From Lachnospiraceae bacterium (GTDB taxonomy: Bacteria > Bacillota > Clostridia > Lachnospirales > Lachnospiraceae), in NCBI GenBank assembly GCA_017940415.1, contig JAGAYR010000003.1:1-64000 (forward strand): a DNA stretch of 64,000 nucleotides. Direction: 5' to 3'. The notes beneath the pieces are model-generated. The model was not told the origin of the DNA, ran no database searches, and saw only the letters and a list, made by a program, of their open reading frames with translations. Below are positions 1 to 8,017 of this stretch, in pieces. Numbering within the stretch: the first letter of the stretch is position 1; each line of letters starts with the position of its first letter. A program made the position numbers and the translations under genes.

Positions 1-104
1 AAATTTCTATGCCGGTTTCGAGTTCCGGCTTAAATAGGAATTTTCAGGGATGCATTAGTATTGAATTATCAAGGAACTTTTGCCTCGCTCTCAGAGCGAC
101 AGCT
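1..104 (-). other. Probable stable-RNA (rRNA operon) leader, runs off left edge
   Basis: On the minus strand this stretch follows a strong promoter. It contains a small GCTCT-AGAGC type hairpin near 84-98, then AAAAGTTCCTTGATAATTC around 63-81, which resembles the boxA-like antitermination element (GTTCTTTGAAAAC) that precedes clostridial rRNA genes, and a GCCGG/CCGGC hairpin at 11-29. No reading frame with a ribosome binding site was found. The likely reading is a 5' leader of a 16S rRNA operon beyond position 1. The rRNA itself is not in the window, so this is inference. Confidence 0.45.
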
Positions 105-109
105 TAATT

Positions 110-170
110 AAGATATCATAGGGCATTTTCAAAGTCAACAAATTTTTTAAAAATTTTTTCGACTTTTTTT
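110..170 (-). promoter_or_regulatory. Strong sigma-A promoter with UP-like A/T tract
   Basis: Minus-strand -35 TTGACT (133-138) and -10 TATCTT (110-115) are separated by 17 bp. The 30 bp upstream (140-170) are almost only A and T runs, as in UP elements of rRNA promoters. It reads leftwards into the probable rRNA leader. Confidence 0.6.
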
Positions 171-244
171 CATCCACAAAACCTTGAATTTATAGGCTTT
201 ATAGACCACTAAATCTTGTCCCGTATCTTAGTACCTTTCAGATA

Positions 245-280
245 GAAAAAAGAATCCTCTATATATCAGAGAATTCTTTT
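245..280 (-). terminator. Terminator of tRNA-Ser
   Basis: AAAGAATTCTCT pairs with AGAGGATTCTTT across a short ATATAT loop (one G-T wobble) and is followed on the minus strand by a T run at 245-250. It lies 24 bp past the tRNA 3' end. Confidence 0.75.
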
Positions 281-303
281 CCGTTTGATACATCTGAAAA
301 GAA

Positions 304-391
304 CGGAGAAGGAGGGATTTGAACCCTCGCGCCGGTTTCCCGACCTACACCCTTAGCAGGGGCGCCTCTTCGGCCTCTTGAGTACTTCTCC
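304..391 (-). tRNA. tRNA-Ser (anticodon GCU)
   Basis: An 88-nt class II tRNA. The acceptor arms GGAGAAG (385-391) and CTTCTCC (305-311) pair perfectly and the discriminator is G at 304. The anticodon loop reads CTGCTAA, giving GCU, which reads AGC/AGU serine codons. The long variable arm and the GGTTCAAATCC T-loop are present. No CCA is encoded, so the end must be added by the Cca enzyme, which is itself encoded at 46223-47563. A TTGACA/TAAAAT promoter lies just upstream and a hairpin terminator downstream, so it is probably a single-gene unit. Confidence 0.95.
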
Positions 392-469
392 TCAGGTCCG
401 AATGCCTCTACCAATAATAGTATTTATTACCGGTAAAACTATATGAACACGTCAAAAGACGCATTGATT

Positions 470-497
470 ATTTTAGCATACATACCTGCTTTGTCAA
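470..497 (-). promoter_or_regulatory. tRNA-Ser promoter
   Basis: Minus-strand -35 TTGACA (492-497) and -10 TAAAAT (470-475) with 16 bp between them. It sits between the end of hflC and the tRNA, about 80 bp upstream of the tRNA 5' end. Confidence 0.65.
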
Positions 498-522
498 CAC
501 AATTCCCAAAATAGTTTGTGTA

Positions 523-1539
523 TCAATATCTTCCATAGAAAATTCCGGCTATGGGAGAATCTTCGGAAAGGATGATGGTATTGTCTCCACCCTCCATGCT
601 GGCCTTAAGTGCATCCAGTGCTCTTACGAATGAATAGAAGTCTGCTTTGCTCTCATCCGAATATGCTTCGGAAAGTATTCTCATGTATTCAGCTTCACCT
701 TCTGCCCTGATTGCTTCTGCCTGTGCTTCCGCATTTGAAAGAGTGATGGCCACCTCTCTGTCAGTGGTGTTCATGATGATCTGAGCCTGAGCCTCTCCTT
801 CTGCAGTGTACTGTGCAGCAATGTTTTCTCTTTCGGAGATCATTCTGGTATATACTGCCTGCTTGTTATCATCAGGAAGATCAAGCTTCTTAACATCAAC
901 GGTAAGGATCTCGATGCCATACTGATCCTCGATATGATTGATATGATTCATGATCTCTTCGGTAAGGGAAGTGATCTCTACGACTGCAGTCTCTTCATCA
1001 ACAGTGATATCGTTCGAAGTGACATCATTGTCATCTTCAATCACGGTTACTGTCATCTTGCCGTCACGGCTTAAGATAACCGCATCCTGAGTCATGTTGG
1101 AAATGGTATTCTTGGTTGCGTTATATACGATGGTATCGATACGTCCTTCCGCATTTGCTACGGATCCGCTGAGAGTCTGTGCGAACTTAAGTGGATCGGT
1201 TACTCTCCAGAGTACATAGCTGTCGACTATCATGGTCTTCTTATCGGAAGTAATAACATCCGATGCGGGAAGGTCATACAGAAGAACTTCGTTGGGCACG
1301 ATGTCTACAGTCTCAATAAAAGGAATCTTAAATGAAATTCCTGCGGTCTGGATCACGCGCTCTACTTTTCCGAATCTTCTTACAAGCTTGAACTGGTTCT
1401 CATATGTAACGATCATGCAGGATCTTACAACGATAAGTGCAAAGATGATCGCAACAACAAGTGCCCAGCTCTTTGCGGAACTTTTTGTTTTAGAGGATTT
1501 TGGATTCCCCTTCGAATCAAAGCTTTCAAACTGTGCCAT
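523..1539 (-). CDS. hflC: HflC, SPFH/band 7 membrane protein
   Basis: 338 residues. HflC pairs with HflK in a large membrane complex that, in E. coli, surrounds and modulates the FtsH protease. Visible here are a short basic N-terminus, one membrane anchor (about residues 25-43), the SPFH domain beginning at the YENQFKLVRRFG segment, and the long Ala/Glu-rich helix (AEGEAQAQI to AEAIRAEGEAEY) typical of the family. An acidic insertion near residues 175-205 is the only unusual part. The ORF can be extended to 1590, but ATG 1539 has GGAGAGGG 8 bp upstream and follows the hflK stop by 4 bp, so that start is chosen. Last gene of the run that begins at 6038. FtsH is encoded elsewhere in the window (40076-41893). 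Confidence 0.92.
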   Translation of the reverse strand: MAQFESFDSKGNPKSSKTKSSAKSWALVVAIIFALIVVRSCMIVTYENQFKLVRRFGKVERVIQTAGISFKIPFIETVDIVPNEVLLYDLPASDVITSDKKTMIVDSYVLWRVTDPLKFAQTLSGSVANAEGRIDTIVYNATKNTISNMTQDAVILSRDGKMTVTVIEDDNDVTSNDITVDEETAVVEITSLTEEIMNHINHIEDQYGIEILTVDVKKLDLPDDNKQAVYTRMISERENIAAQYTAEGEAQAQIIMNTTDREVAITLSNAEAQAEAIRAEGEAEYMRILSEAYSDESKADFYSFVRALDALKASMEGGDNTIILSEDSPIAGIFYGRY

Positions 1540-1543
1540 TATA

Positions 1544-2506
1544 TTATCCCTCTCCATTTTCAAATACTGTGTCTGTATCGCCGTAAGCAAAGTCGAAGAA
1601 ACTTTCCAAAGGAAGCAACGTGGTCATTTCTCCGTCGGAACTCTGGATGATGACTTTAAGTCCGGGAAGAACTGCCTCCATAGCCTCATAGAACATTCTC
1701 TTCTTGGTTACTTCGGGATAATTGATGTATTCCTCGTAGAGAGCATTGAATCTGGCAACCTGTCCGTTTGCTTCGTTTATTCTCTCCTGCTTTTCAGCTT
1801 CTGCTTCCTGGATTATTCTGTCCGCTTCAGCCTCTGCAGCGGGGATCATTTCGTTTCTGTACTTATTGGCGTTATTAACGGATGTTTCTTTACCCTGCTT
1901 AGCGGTTTCTACTTCCTTGAATGCCATGCTTACTTCCTCCGTGGGAGGCTCGGCATCCTGAATGGTGATGTTAACAAGCTGGATCCCGATATCGTATGCC
2001 TCAAGCTTATCGATGATCATCTGCTTGATGTTGGACTGGATCTCATTCTTGCCTGTGGTAAGAACGCTGTCTACGGTGTAGGAACCGATGGTCGTTCTGA
2101 TACAGTTCTGTGCAATGTTCTTGAGTATCTCTACGGGCTCTTCGGAAGCATACAGTGCTTTGACGGGATCCGTTACTCTGTACTCCGCATAGAAATCTAC
2201 ATGCAGGAAGTTGTAGTCGGATGTGATCATCATGGCTTCCTCACCGGAGCCTGTTGAGTTATAACCGATGCTGAATCCGTTAATGGTTGTTGATACTTTT
2301 TCAACGGTCTGGATGAAAGGTATCTTAAAATGAAGTCCCGGCGTGGTTACTGCCTGGGGTGAACCGAAGGTACAGACAACTGCCTGCTCTTCCTCACGGA
2401 TCGAATAGAACGAACCGCTGACCAGCATCAGGGCCACAATCGCTATGACCACGATCACTGCGATCTTTTTTGTCTTCTCGACATTGACTTGTTTTTTCAC
2501 TTTCAA
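1544..2506 (-). CDS. hflK: HflK, SPFH/band 7 membrane protein
   Basis: 320 residues. Partner of HflC in the membrane SPFH complex. A single N-terminal transmembrane helix lies at about residues 13-33, followed by the SPFH domain (EEEQAVVCTFGSPQAVTTPG, then GLHFKIPFIQTVEKV) and a charged coiled coil with AAEAEADRIIQEAEAEKQER. The order hflK-hflC with 4 bp between the genes is the usual arrangement. The upstream neighbour is the fumarase beta subunit, 18 bp away. Some bacteria put other SPFH proteins in similar places, so the name rests on the pair and on the domain order. Confidence 0.92.
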   Translation of the reverse strand: MKVKKQVNVEKTKKIAVIVVIAIVALMLVSGSFYSIREEEQAVVCTFGSPQAVTTPGLHFKIPFIQTVEKVSTTINGFSIGYNSTGSGEEAMMITSDYNFLHVDFYAEYRVTDPVKALYASEEPVEILKNIAQNCIRTTIGSYTVDSVLTTGKNEIQSNIKQMIIDKLEAYDIGIQLVNITIQDAEPPTEEVSMAFKEVETAKQGKETSVNNANKYRNEMIPAAEAEADRIIQEAEAEKQERINEANGQVARFNALYEEYINYPEVTKKRMFYEAMEAVLPGLKVIIQSSDGEMTTLLPLESFFDFAYGDTDTVFENGEG

Positions 2507-2524
2507 TTATTTCTCCTCATTTAA

Positions 2525-3076
2525 CTATTCGACTCTGTACTGCTTCTGTGATTCTTCGTACAGGTCGAGTCCTTCATGATCTATTACAACGATCACGGGA
2601 AAATCCTTAATCTCCAGTTTACGGATGGCTTCGGTACCCAGATCGTCATAAGCAATGGTTTCGGAAGAGATGATACATTTACTCAGGAGCGCACCCGCGC
2701 CGCCTACGGCGGCAAAATAAACCGCTCCGTTTCTTATGATCGCATCTTTTACTTCACGTGTTCTTTTTCCTTTTCCTATCATTCCGATAAGACCAAGGTC
2801 CAGCAGTTCCGGTGCATACTTATCCATACGGCTGGCGGTGGTGGGACCTGCAGATCCGATGGGTCTGCCCTCTCTTGCGGGGGAAGGTCCCATATAGTAT
2901 ATGGTCTGTCCTTTGATATCAAAGGGAAGCTCTTCACCCTTTCTGAGTGCCTCATACATTCTCTTATGTGCCGCATCTCTTGCGGTATAAATAGTTCCGG
3001 TCAGATATACATAGTCCCCGCATTTCAGGGAAAGTGCGTCCTCTTTTGAAAGAGGCATGTTAATTTTTCTGTCCAT
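2525..3076 (-). CDS. fumB: Fumarate hydratase class I, beta subunit
   Basis: 183 residues, equivalent to the C-terminal half of single-chain class I fumarases. With the alpha subunit it interconverts fumarate and malate using a [4Fe-4S] cluster held by the alpha subunit. The family motif YYMGPSPAREGRPIGSAGPT and the segment ASRMDKYAPELL are present, followed by GMIGKGKR. It lies 9 bp downstream of the alpha subunit gene. L-tartrate dehydratase beta has the same fold and cannot be excluded by sequence alone. The symbol follows common clostridial usage and does not imply E. coli FumB. Confidence 0.9.
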   Translation of the reverse strand: MDRKINMPLSKEDALSLKCGDYVYLTGTIYTARDAAHKRMYEALRKGEELPFDIKGQTIYYMGPSPAREGRPIGSAGPTTASRMDKYAPELLDLGLIGMIGKGKRTREVKDAIIRNGAVYFAAVGGAGALLSKCIISSETIAYDDLGTEAIRKLEIKDFPVIVVIDHEGLDLYEESQKQYRVE

Positions 3077-3085
3077 AATGCCTCC

Positions 3086-3928
3086 TTAAAGTTCTCTTAC
3101 GCTGTGACGGTTTACATGACAGCAGATGTTAACGGCTACGGGAAGTCCGGCTATGTGTGTGGGATAGGTAAGGACATTTACCGCAAGAGCAGTCATGCGT
3201 CCGCCCAGTCCGCCGGGACCGATGCCGGATTTATTGATACGATCCAAAAGCTCGATCTCCAGATCTTTCACATAGGGAATGTCCGAGTGGGAACCCGCTT
3301 CTCTCAAAAGGGCTTTCTTGGAAAGTAAAGCGGCTTTTTCGAAAGTTCCTCCGATGCCGACACCTACAACCATGGGAGGGCAGGCATTGGGTCCGGCATC
3401 TCCTACGGCGGTAAGGACCGCGTTCTTAACACCCTCGATACCCTCTGCAGGTTTGAGCATGAATATTCTGCTCATGTTCTCGCTTCCGAATCCTTTGGGT
3501 GCAAGCGTAAGCTTAAATCCGTCTCCGGGAACAATGTCATAATGAATGACTGCGGGAGTATTGTCCTTGGTGTTGATTCTTTCGATGGGGTCGTTTACGA
3601 CCGATTTTCTCAGATACCCTTCGGTATAGCCTTTTCTGACACCTTCATTGATGGCGTCGCTGAGGGATGAACCCGTGATGTGAACATCCTGGCCCACCTC
3701 AACAAAAACGACCGCCATTCCTGTATCCTGACAAATGGGGATCGTTTCTTCATCGGCTATTTTCAGGTTCTCACGCAGCTGCGAAAGAACCTGTTTTCCC
3801 AAGGGTGATTCTTCCTGATCTCCGGCTTTTATCAAAGCCGCCTCCATATCGGGGGTAAGGTAGTGATTGGCCTCTATGCACATCTCGGCAAGGGCACTTA
3901 CGATGGATTCTGAACTGATCTCTCTCAT
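3086..3928 (-). CDS. fumA: Fumarate hydratase class I, alpha subunit
   Basis: 280 residues, the iron-sulfur half of a two-subunit class I fumarase. Motifs of the family are IPICQDTGMAVVFVEVGQDV, with the first cluster cysteine, PKGFGSENMSRIFML, GPNACPPMVVGVGIGGTFEK with the second, and a C-terminal GGRMTALAVNV followed by NICCHVNRH. The start ATG overlaps the HIT gene stop by one base (TAATG), indicating translational coupling. It belongs to the run 6038-523. Tartrate dehydratase alpha is the alternative function. The complete cluster and the beta partner next door make fumarase the likelier reading. The oxygen-labile cluster fits an anaerobe. Confidence 0.92.
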   Translation of the reverse strand: MREISSESIVSALAEMCIEANHYLTPDMEAALIKAGDQEESPLGKQVLSQLRENLKIADEETIPICQDTGMAVVFVEVGQDVHITGSSLSDAINEGVRKGYTEGYLRKSVVNDPIERINTKDNTPAVIHYDIVPGDGFKLTLAPKGFGSENMSRIFMLKPAEGIEGVKNAVLTAVGDAGPNACPPMVVGVGIGGTFEKAALLSKKALLREAGSHSDIPYVKDLEIELLDRINKSGIGPGGLGGRMTALAVNVLTYPTHIAGLPVAVNICCHVNRHSVREL

Positions 3929-4338
3929 TATTTGGTAAGCTCTTCCTTTATCTTAACGAGTTCCTCGGAAGAAGGTGATGTGGGCTCCCACTGAATCTTC
4001 TGACCGTCATTGTTATATCTGGGGATCAGATGAAGGTGGAAATGACGGACAGTCTGACCCGCTGCTTCTCCGTTATTCTGCACGACATTAAGTCCGTCCG
4101 CTCCGAAAGTCTCCATGATGTGCTTTCCGAGTTTCTTGGCAAGCTTAAAAGCCTCGGCAGCGGTTTCATCGGGGAGTTCGAAAAGGTCATCCGCATGTTC
4201 TTTGGGAAGAATAAGTGCATGGCCTTTGGTCGCGGGACCGTTATCAAGGATAACGTTGAACTTATCGTCTTCATATATTGAATTGGTCGGAAATACTCCG
4301 TTTGCCAATTTGCAGAAAATGCAATCATCTTTAGTCAT
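3928..4338 (-). CDS. HIT family hydrolase
   Basis: 136 residues. Histidine-triad proteins hydrolyse nucleoside phosphoramidates or dinucleotides. The N-terminal CIFCKLANG carries the CxxC often seen in bacterial Hint proteins, and the catalytic triad is at the C-terminal end (HFHLHLIPRY, about residues 105-114). GHALILPKEH is the other conserved block. The ORF opens with a TTG at 4359, but ATG 4338 has GGAGG 7 bp upstream and is preferred. The gene sits between the flavodoxin-SCP2 fusion and fumarase alpha in a tightly packed run, and nothing in it points to a specific substrate. Confidence 0.9.
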   Translation of the reverse strand: MTKDDCIFCKLANGVFPTNSIYEDDKFNVILDNGPATKGHALILPKEHADDLFELPDETAAEAFKLAKKLGKHIMETFGADGLNVVQNNGEAAGQTVRHFHLHLIPRYNNDGQKIQWEPTSPSSEELVKIKEELTK

Positions 4339-4355
4339 CTTAAAACCTCCGTTTA

Positions 4356-5354
4356 TCAATGCGAAAAATCAAGGATCTTATCAAGACCGCCAAGGAGTGA
4401 GAAATTTCCCTGCATTCCGGTCATCGCTCCGGACATGAAAGCCCTCTGGAAGGTCATTCTTCCGGATACTATATCTTCCATAACATCGCGTTTCATGGTC
4501 ATCTTCACATCGGCGGAAGATGCCTTGTCATATTTTACGTCCAGCTTTGCACCATGGACTTCTATGATCAGATCGTTCTTTTTTTCCGCGATATCCACCA
4601 CAAAGACTCCAGAAACATCAGCGGAAGGCTTAAATGCTTTCCTGATATCGCCAATATATTCTTCTTCACTTCCTGCATCCTCGCTCATGAGCATGCCCTT
4701 GAAATGAACGGCAAGTTCCTGAATGTCTTCCTTCTGGGTCTTAACATAATTCTCATCGGAAACGTACTCGGACAGCTGCTCCGCCTCGGGAACGGACAGA
4801 TGAAGCGGATTGGGTGTTCCGACTCTTTCCGTAAGTGCGCTCTTGCTTGAAGGGAAAGTCTTCTCCCTCTGGTTAACGCCGCGGTAAAGCCTTTCGGCCT
4901 GTGCTTCGATAAGAGCTATGTAATCCTGATTTACTTCAAGATCCAGGGGATTATCGATATATCCGGAAAGACCGGTGAGAACCTTTCCTCCGAGAGTTTC
5001 CCATGCATTGGAAAGATCTGCGATAACCTGTCTTTCACCATAGGTCTTGGCAATGACAATGGGCATCATGTAGATCTCAGAGATTCTTGATTTATCCCCG
5101 AACTGCCATACGGAATCAAGGAACTCCAGCATATATCCGCCCATTCCGAACCACTCGACGGTGGATGCAAGAACTATTCCGTCAGCATCCTTGATGGTCT
5201 GGGAAAGAGTGGGGATCGTATTCTTAAATTCATAGAGATTGTAAAGTACAACATTAACGCGGAGTTCTTCGAGAACCTTCTGCATTCTCTCTATAACAGG
5301 GCGGGTCGGATCATCGATCACGCCTCTTCCGCCGTAATATATATGTATGACCAT
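4356..5354 (-). CDS. Flavodoxin-like protein fused to an SCP2 domain
   Basis: 332 residues with two recognisable parts. Residues 1-165 form a flavodoxin or NAD(P)H-dependent FMN-reductase-like alpha/beta fold: MVIHIYYGGRG at the start, ADGIVLASTVEWFGMGGYM at the flavin-binding region. A linker of about 55 residues follows, then a C-terminal SCP2 (sterol carrier protein 2-like) domain, with VDIAEKKNDLIIEVHG and ADVKMTMKRDVMEDIVSG, which in other proteins binds lipids. The combination suggests a redox protein acting on, or docking with, a hydrophobic ligand; that is inference. It lies 24 bp after the unknown gene at 5379 and 17 bp before the HIT gene. Confidence 0.75.
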   Translation of the reverse strand: MVIHIYYGGRGVIDDPTRPVIERMQKVLEELRVNVVLYNLYEFKNTIPTLSQTIKDADGIVLASTVEWFGMGGYMLEFLDSVWQFGDKSRISEIYMMPIVIAKTYGERQVIADLSNAWETLGGKVLTGLSGYIDNPLDLEVNQDYIALIEAQAERLYRGVNQREKTFPSSKSALTERVGTPNPLHLSVPEAEQLSEYVSDENYVKTQKEDIQELAVHFKGMLMSEDAGSEEEYIGDIRKAFKPSADVSGVFVVDIAEKKNDLIIEVHGAKLDVKYDKASSADVKMTMKRDVMEDIVSGRMTFQRAFMSGAMTGMQGNFSLLGGLDKILDFSH

Positions 5355-5378
5355 ACGGACTCCTTTCAGACCCTTCGA

Positions 5379-6038
5379 TTATACATCCTTAACCGCAAAA
5401 TAAAAAACCCCGGGAAGATAACCCGTACCTTCAAGTGCTTCAAGGATTCTGATCATTTGCTCATCTATCAGGTGATATACCCCCGTGATGGAATTTTCCC
5501 AGGGCATCACCTCAAGATAATCCCTGTCGTCACCGGTCACGGAAGACAATACTCTTCTCCAATCCGAACCGTTTCTGGTCTTGAGTCTTCCGAAATCGAG
5601 ACTGACGAAATCAGGGCCTCCCGACGAATTATTGGCCAAAAATTTAACTATAAATCTGGTTTCGTTACGATTGACGGGAGTAAATATATCGTGTCCGTCC
5701 TTATATACTTCTTTTCTGAAAGAATAGTCACGGGAAGGCTCTTTCTCTCCGGGAACTTTGACAAATGACTGCTTTCCATAGGCATCAGTCTGTTTGACAT
5801 AAGTTGATCTGGAAGCCCCTGCACCGGAACCCGGAGCTTTGAGCAGAATAATCTCCTCAGACTTATAATAATCCCACAGAACTCTGCCTATTTTATCCAA
5901 AGGAAAAGGGAAATCCAGAGAAGCCTGGATCTCTCGAACGGAATAGCCAAGAGAGGCAAGATGCTTGATACCATCCTTGCCGGCAAAAGAATCCTTCATA
6001 TCGGAAAGTGCTTTTTCGAAATACTTTTCTTCAGACAT
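5379..6038 (-). CDS. Hypothetical protein, first gene of the hfl/fum run
   Basis: 219 residues from ATG 6038; not recognised. The protein is soluble, with no signal peptide or membrane segment. The N-terminal 60 residues are helical (YFEKALSDMKDSF; GYSVREIQASLDFPFPLDKIG, which has the look of a helix-turn-helix), and the C-terminal half is beta-rich with RNETRFIVKFLANN and DFVSLDFGRLKTRNG. The open frame extends upstream to 6140, but that extension reads through a terminator hairpin (6104-6131) and a good promoter (6073-6101), so the shorter form is chosen. GGGA lies 7 bp before the ATG. It is probably co-transcribed with the flavodoxin-SCP2 gene 24 bp downstream. Confidence 0.6.
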   Translation of the reverse strand: MSEEKYFEKALSDMKDSFAGKDGIKHLASLGYSVREIQASLDFPFPLDKIGRVLWDYYKSEEIILLKAPGSGAGASRSTYVKQTDAYGKQSFVKVPGEKEPSRDYSFRKEVYKDGHDIFTPVNRNETRFIVKFLANNSSGGPDFVSLDFGRLKTRNGSDWRRVLSSVTGDDRDYLEVMPWENSITGVYHLIDEQMIRILEALEGTGYLPGVFYFAVKDV

Positions 6039-6072
6039 TTTCAATCCCAAAAAGCATGAATCAGTTTCCAAT

Positions 6073-6101
6073 AATATATCATATCCTGCCTTTTCGGACA
6101 A
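6073..6101 (-). promoter_or_regulatory. Promoter of the 6038-523 gene run
   Basis: Minus-strand -35 TTGTCC (6096-6101) and -10 TATATT (6073-6078) with 17 bp between them, placed directly after the terminator of the Tad operon and about 35 bp before ATG 6038. This supports the short start of the hypothetical gene. Confidence 0.6.
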
Positions 6102-6103
6102 AA

Positions 6104-6131
6104 GAACACCCCGAATCGTTTCGGGGTGTTC
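6104..6131 (-). terminator. Terminator of the Tad operon
   Basis: A perfect 11-bp stem, GAACACCCCGA against TCGGGGTGTTC, with a 6-nt loop, followed on the minus strand by TTTTGTCC. It lies about 155 bp past the FHA gene stop; nothing else codes in between (6132-6287). Confidence 0.8.
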
Positions 6132-6287
6132 CCATTTCATCTACCATACCTGTCTCCTCCGGCAAGGTCCTTTCTCTTTTGGTTTATTCCAAGTCAGAGA
6201 AAGACCCGAAGGACTCTCTTAACTATTTCAAAAATCCTTCCTGATAAGAATTATAGCATAAGGGATGTTTTGTATTCCATTTCAATA

Positions 6288-7565
6288 TCAGGAAAAGATT
6301 ATTTTTCTCGCCGCCAGTTTTATCTCATCCCCTTTTGAAAGTTTCTTCTGTTCGTATGGTTTCAAACGAAGTCCGTTCTTGAAGGTTCCGTTGGTTGAGT
6401 TGAGATCTTCGATGTAAAACCCATCATCCTTTTTGAATATTCTGGCATGCATTCTGCTGATTCCCTCGTCGTCGATAAACAGATCGACTTCATCTTCCTT
6501 TTTCCCGATAACACAGGTTTCTCCGCTGATCACATGCATTATCTGTCCGGTTTCCGTCATAAGTCTGTGCGAAACATCTTCGGGGGGCAATTCCACAAAA
6601 ACCGTTCCTTCAGTATCCAAATCAGATTCCTGATCCGAGTACAAAGGTTCTTCGGCAACTGCTGCTTCGGATTCCGATTCGTATCCGAAATCGTACTCTT
6701 CCCTTATCTTCTTATCACGGGACATCATTTTGGAAAGTATCTCTTTTATACCTCCGGTTCTTTTAACACCGCCTCCATGTCCAAGTCCGGATGTTCCGGA
6801 TAATCCCGGTTTAAGCTTTAGAGGTTTTTCGTCGGGAGCTTTAAACGCATTGCCTATCTTTTCTGCCTGCGTATAGACAACATCCATATCTTTTCCCTCT
6901 ATGGTTTTTCCGCCTTCGGTCTCCGATTTTACATCTGAAACAACTGAATCATTTTCATACCCGGAATGGATTTCTCCTTCAAAAGGCGTTCCCGATGCCA
7001 CCTTTACATCGGAGACCGGCTCAAGGCCGGCTATATCAGAATATACCTTGTCACTGAGATAAGCCTCACCACCTGCCTTATATTGTTCTGCAACAGAGTA
7101 GACACACTTAACAAGTTCCTCATCGGAATAGTCCACATGACTCACCATAAAATCCATCAACTCCGACATTCCGTTGTCTTCATTTAAATAGGGAACATAC
7201 AGATATCCGAATTTACCGGTTTTGAGATCCTGAAAAATATTGGACGGATTCCAGATCAGATTTTCCGGATCAAGCAGAAATCTCACAGCCTCATTCCGAA
7301 TTCTTTTCATCGACGAGAAAAAAGATATGATCCAGTTTCTGTTCAAAGGTTTTTTGGAATACAAAGTCGTAAGGTTTTGTCTGGACGTGATGTCATAATA
7401 CATATAGGCATCCGAATCTATATACCTTATCTCAAAAGGAAGTAATCCCGATATTCCTCCTCTTTTCATAATGCAATACTGATATTTACGCTCATCGGGA
7501 AGTGACAGCTCCCTTATTCTCACATAATTATTCTTAAGTCCTCTGACATACTCGCTAACGATCAT
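6288..7565 (-). CDS. DUF6382 and FHA domain protein, last gene of Tad operon
   Basis: 425 residues. The N-terminal 190 residues (MIVSEYVRGLKNNYVRI onward, with DITSRQNLTTLYSKK and WNPSNIFQDLKTGKFG) match the DUF6382 family as I know it from Lachnospiraceae. An acidic, low-complexity linker follows to about residue 325. The last 85 residues are an FHA domain, with the conserved GISRMHARI and LNSTNGTFKNG motifs that bind phosphothreonine. ATG 7565 overlaps the TadE-like stop by four bases (ATGA). FHA domains read Ser/Thr kinase signals, so this may couple pilus assembly to phosphorylation; no kinase gene is visible in the window. Confidence 0.82.
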   Translation of the reverse strand: MIVSEYVRGLKNNYVRIRELSLPDERKYQYCIMKRGGISGLLPFEIRYIDSDAYMYYDITSRQNLTTLYSKKPLNRNWIISFFSSMKRIRNEAVRFLLDPENLIWNPSNIFQDLKTGKFGYLYVPYLNEDNGMSELMDFMVSHVDYSDEELVKCVYSVAEQYKAGGEAYLSDKVYSDIAGLEPVSDVKVASGTPFEGEIHSGYENDSVVSDVKSETEGGKTIEGKDMDVVYTQAEKIGNAFKAPDEKPLKLKPGLSGTSGLGHGGGVKRTGGIKEILSKMMSRDKKIREEYDFGYESESEAAVAEEPLYSDQESDLDTEGTVFVELPPEDVSHRLMTETGQIMHVISGETCVIGKKEDEVDLFIDDEGISRMHARIFKKDDGFYIEDLNSTNGTFKNGLRLKPYEQKKLSKGDEIKLAARKIIFS

Positions 7566-8017
7566 TTGCTTTCCTCTCTGTTTCCTGTTTCCGATATTTT
7601 TCTGTATGTTCTGATAACAAATACCTCCGATACTGCTCTCCTGCTTCTGGTAACGGAAGATGACAGGTTTTGACCAAGGCTTCCGAAATACAAAGCTCCC
7701 GGCATGGTTCTGCACTGTCCGGATACCGTACACTCAACGCTGTCTGAAGTGCAGGAAACACTGATATCCCCGAAAACCCATGATATATAGTGTTCCTTGT
7801 ATCTGCCCTGCATTTGAGACAGTGCATATTCCGCTTTCTCCGATGCATTTTTGTCCTGCTGTTCAAGGGTTCGTATTACAACAGCTGCGGTATCCATTTC
7901 CTGAAGCACACAATCATATCGAAAAAACCATAATCTGATCACCAGTAATATGATCATGAATACGACCGGCATTATCATTGCCGCTTCAACCGATAAATAA
8001 CCGTCTGTGCGCTTCAT
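7562..8017 (-). CDS. TadE-like pseudopilin
   Basis: 151 residues. A short basic start is followed by GYLSVEAAMIMPVVFMIILL, the TadE signature with a glutamate 6 residues before the hydrophobic helix (about residues 12-32), then an extracytoplasmic domain of about 110 residues with two cysteines. TadE-like proteins are minor pseudopilins processed by the prepilin peptidase. Both ends overlap neighbours by ATGA, the upstream one being a prepilin peptidase-like gene, so translation is coupled. The product is the second TadE-like protein of the operon, the other being 8481-9488. Confidence 0.82.
   Translation of the reverse strand: MKRTDGYLSVEAAMIMPVVFMIILLVIRLWFFRYDCVLQEMDTAAVVIRTLEQQDKNASEKAEYALSQMQGRYKEHYISWVFGDISVSCTSDSVECTVSGQCRTMPGALYFGSLGQNLSSSVTRSRRAVSEVFVIRTYRKISETGNREESK

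Noticed and set aside
139-170. A/T-rich tract as origin or repeat
   Set aside because: Without repeated units or DnaA boxes it is better explained as the UP-like part of the nearby promoter.
1232-2257. 341-residue plus-strand ORF
   Set aside because: It is opposite to hflC and hflK, whose families are certain. The product has no recognisable domain and no ribosome binding site, so it is an antisense shadow.
6039-6140. Extension of the hypothetical gene to ATG 6140
   Set aside because: It would read through a perfect terminator stem and the promoter; ATG 6038 fits both better.
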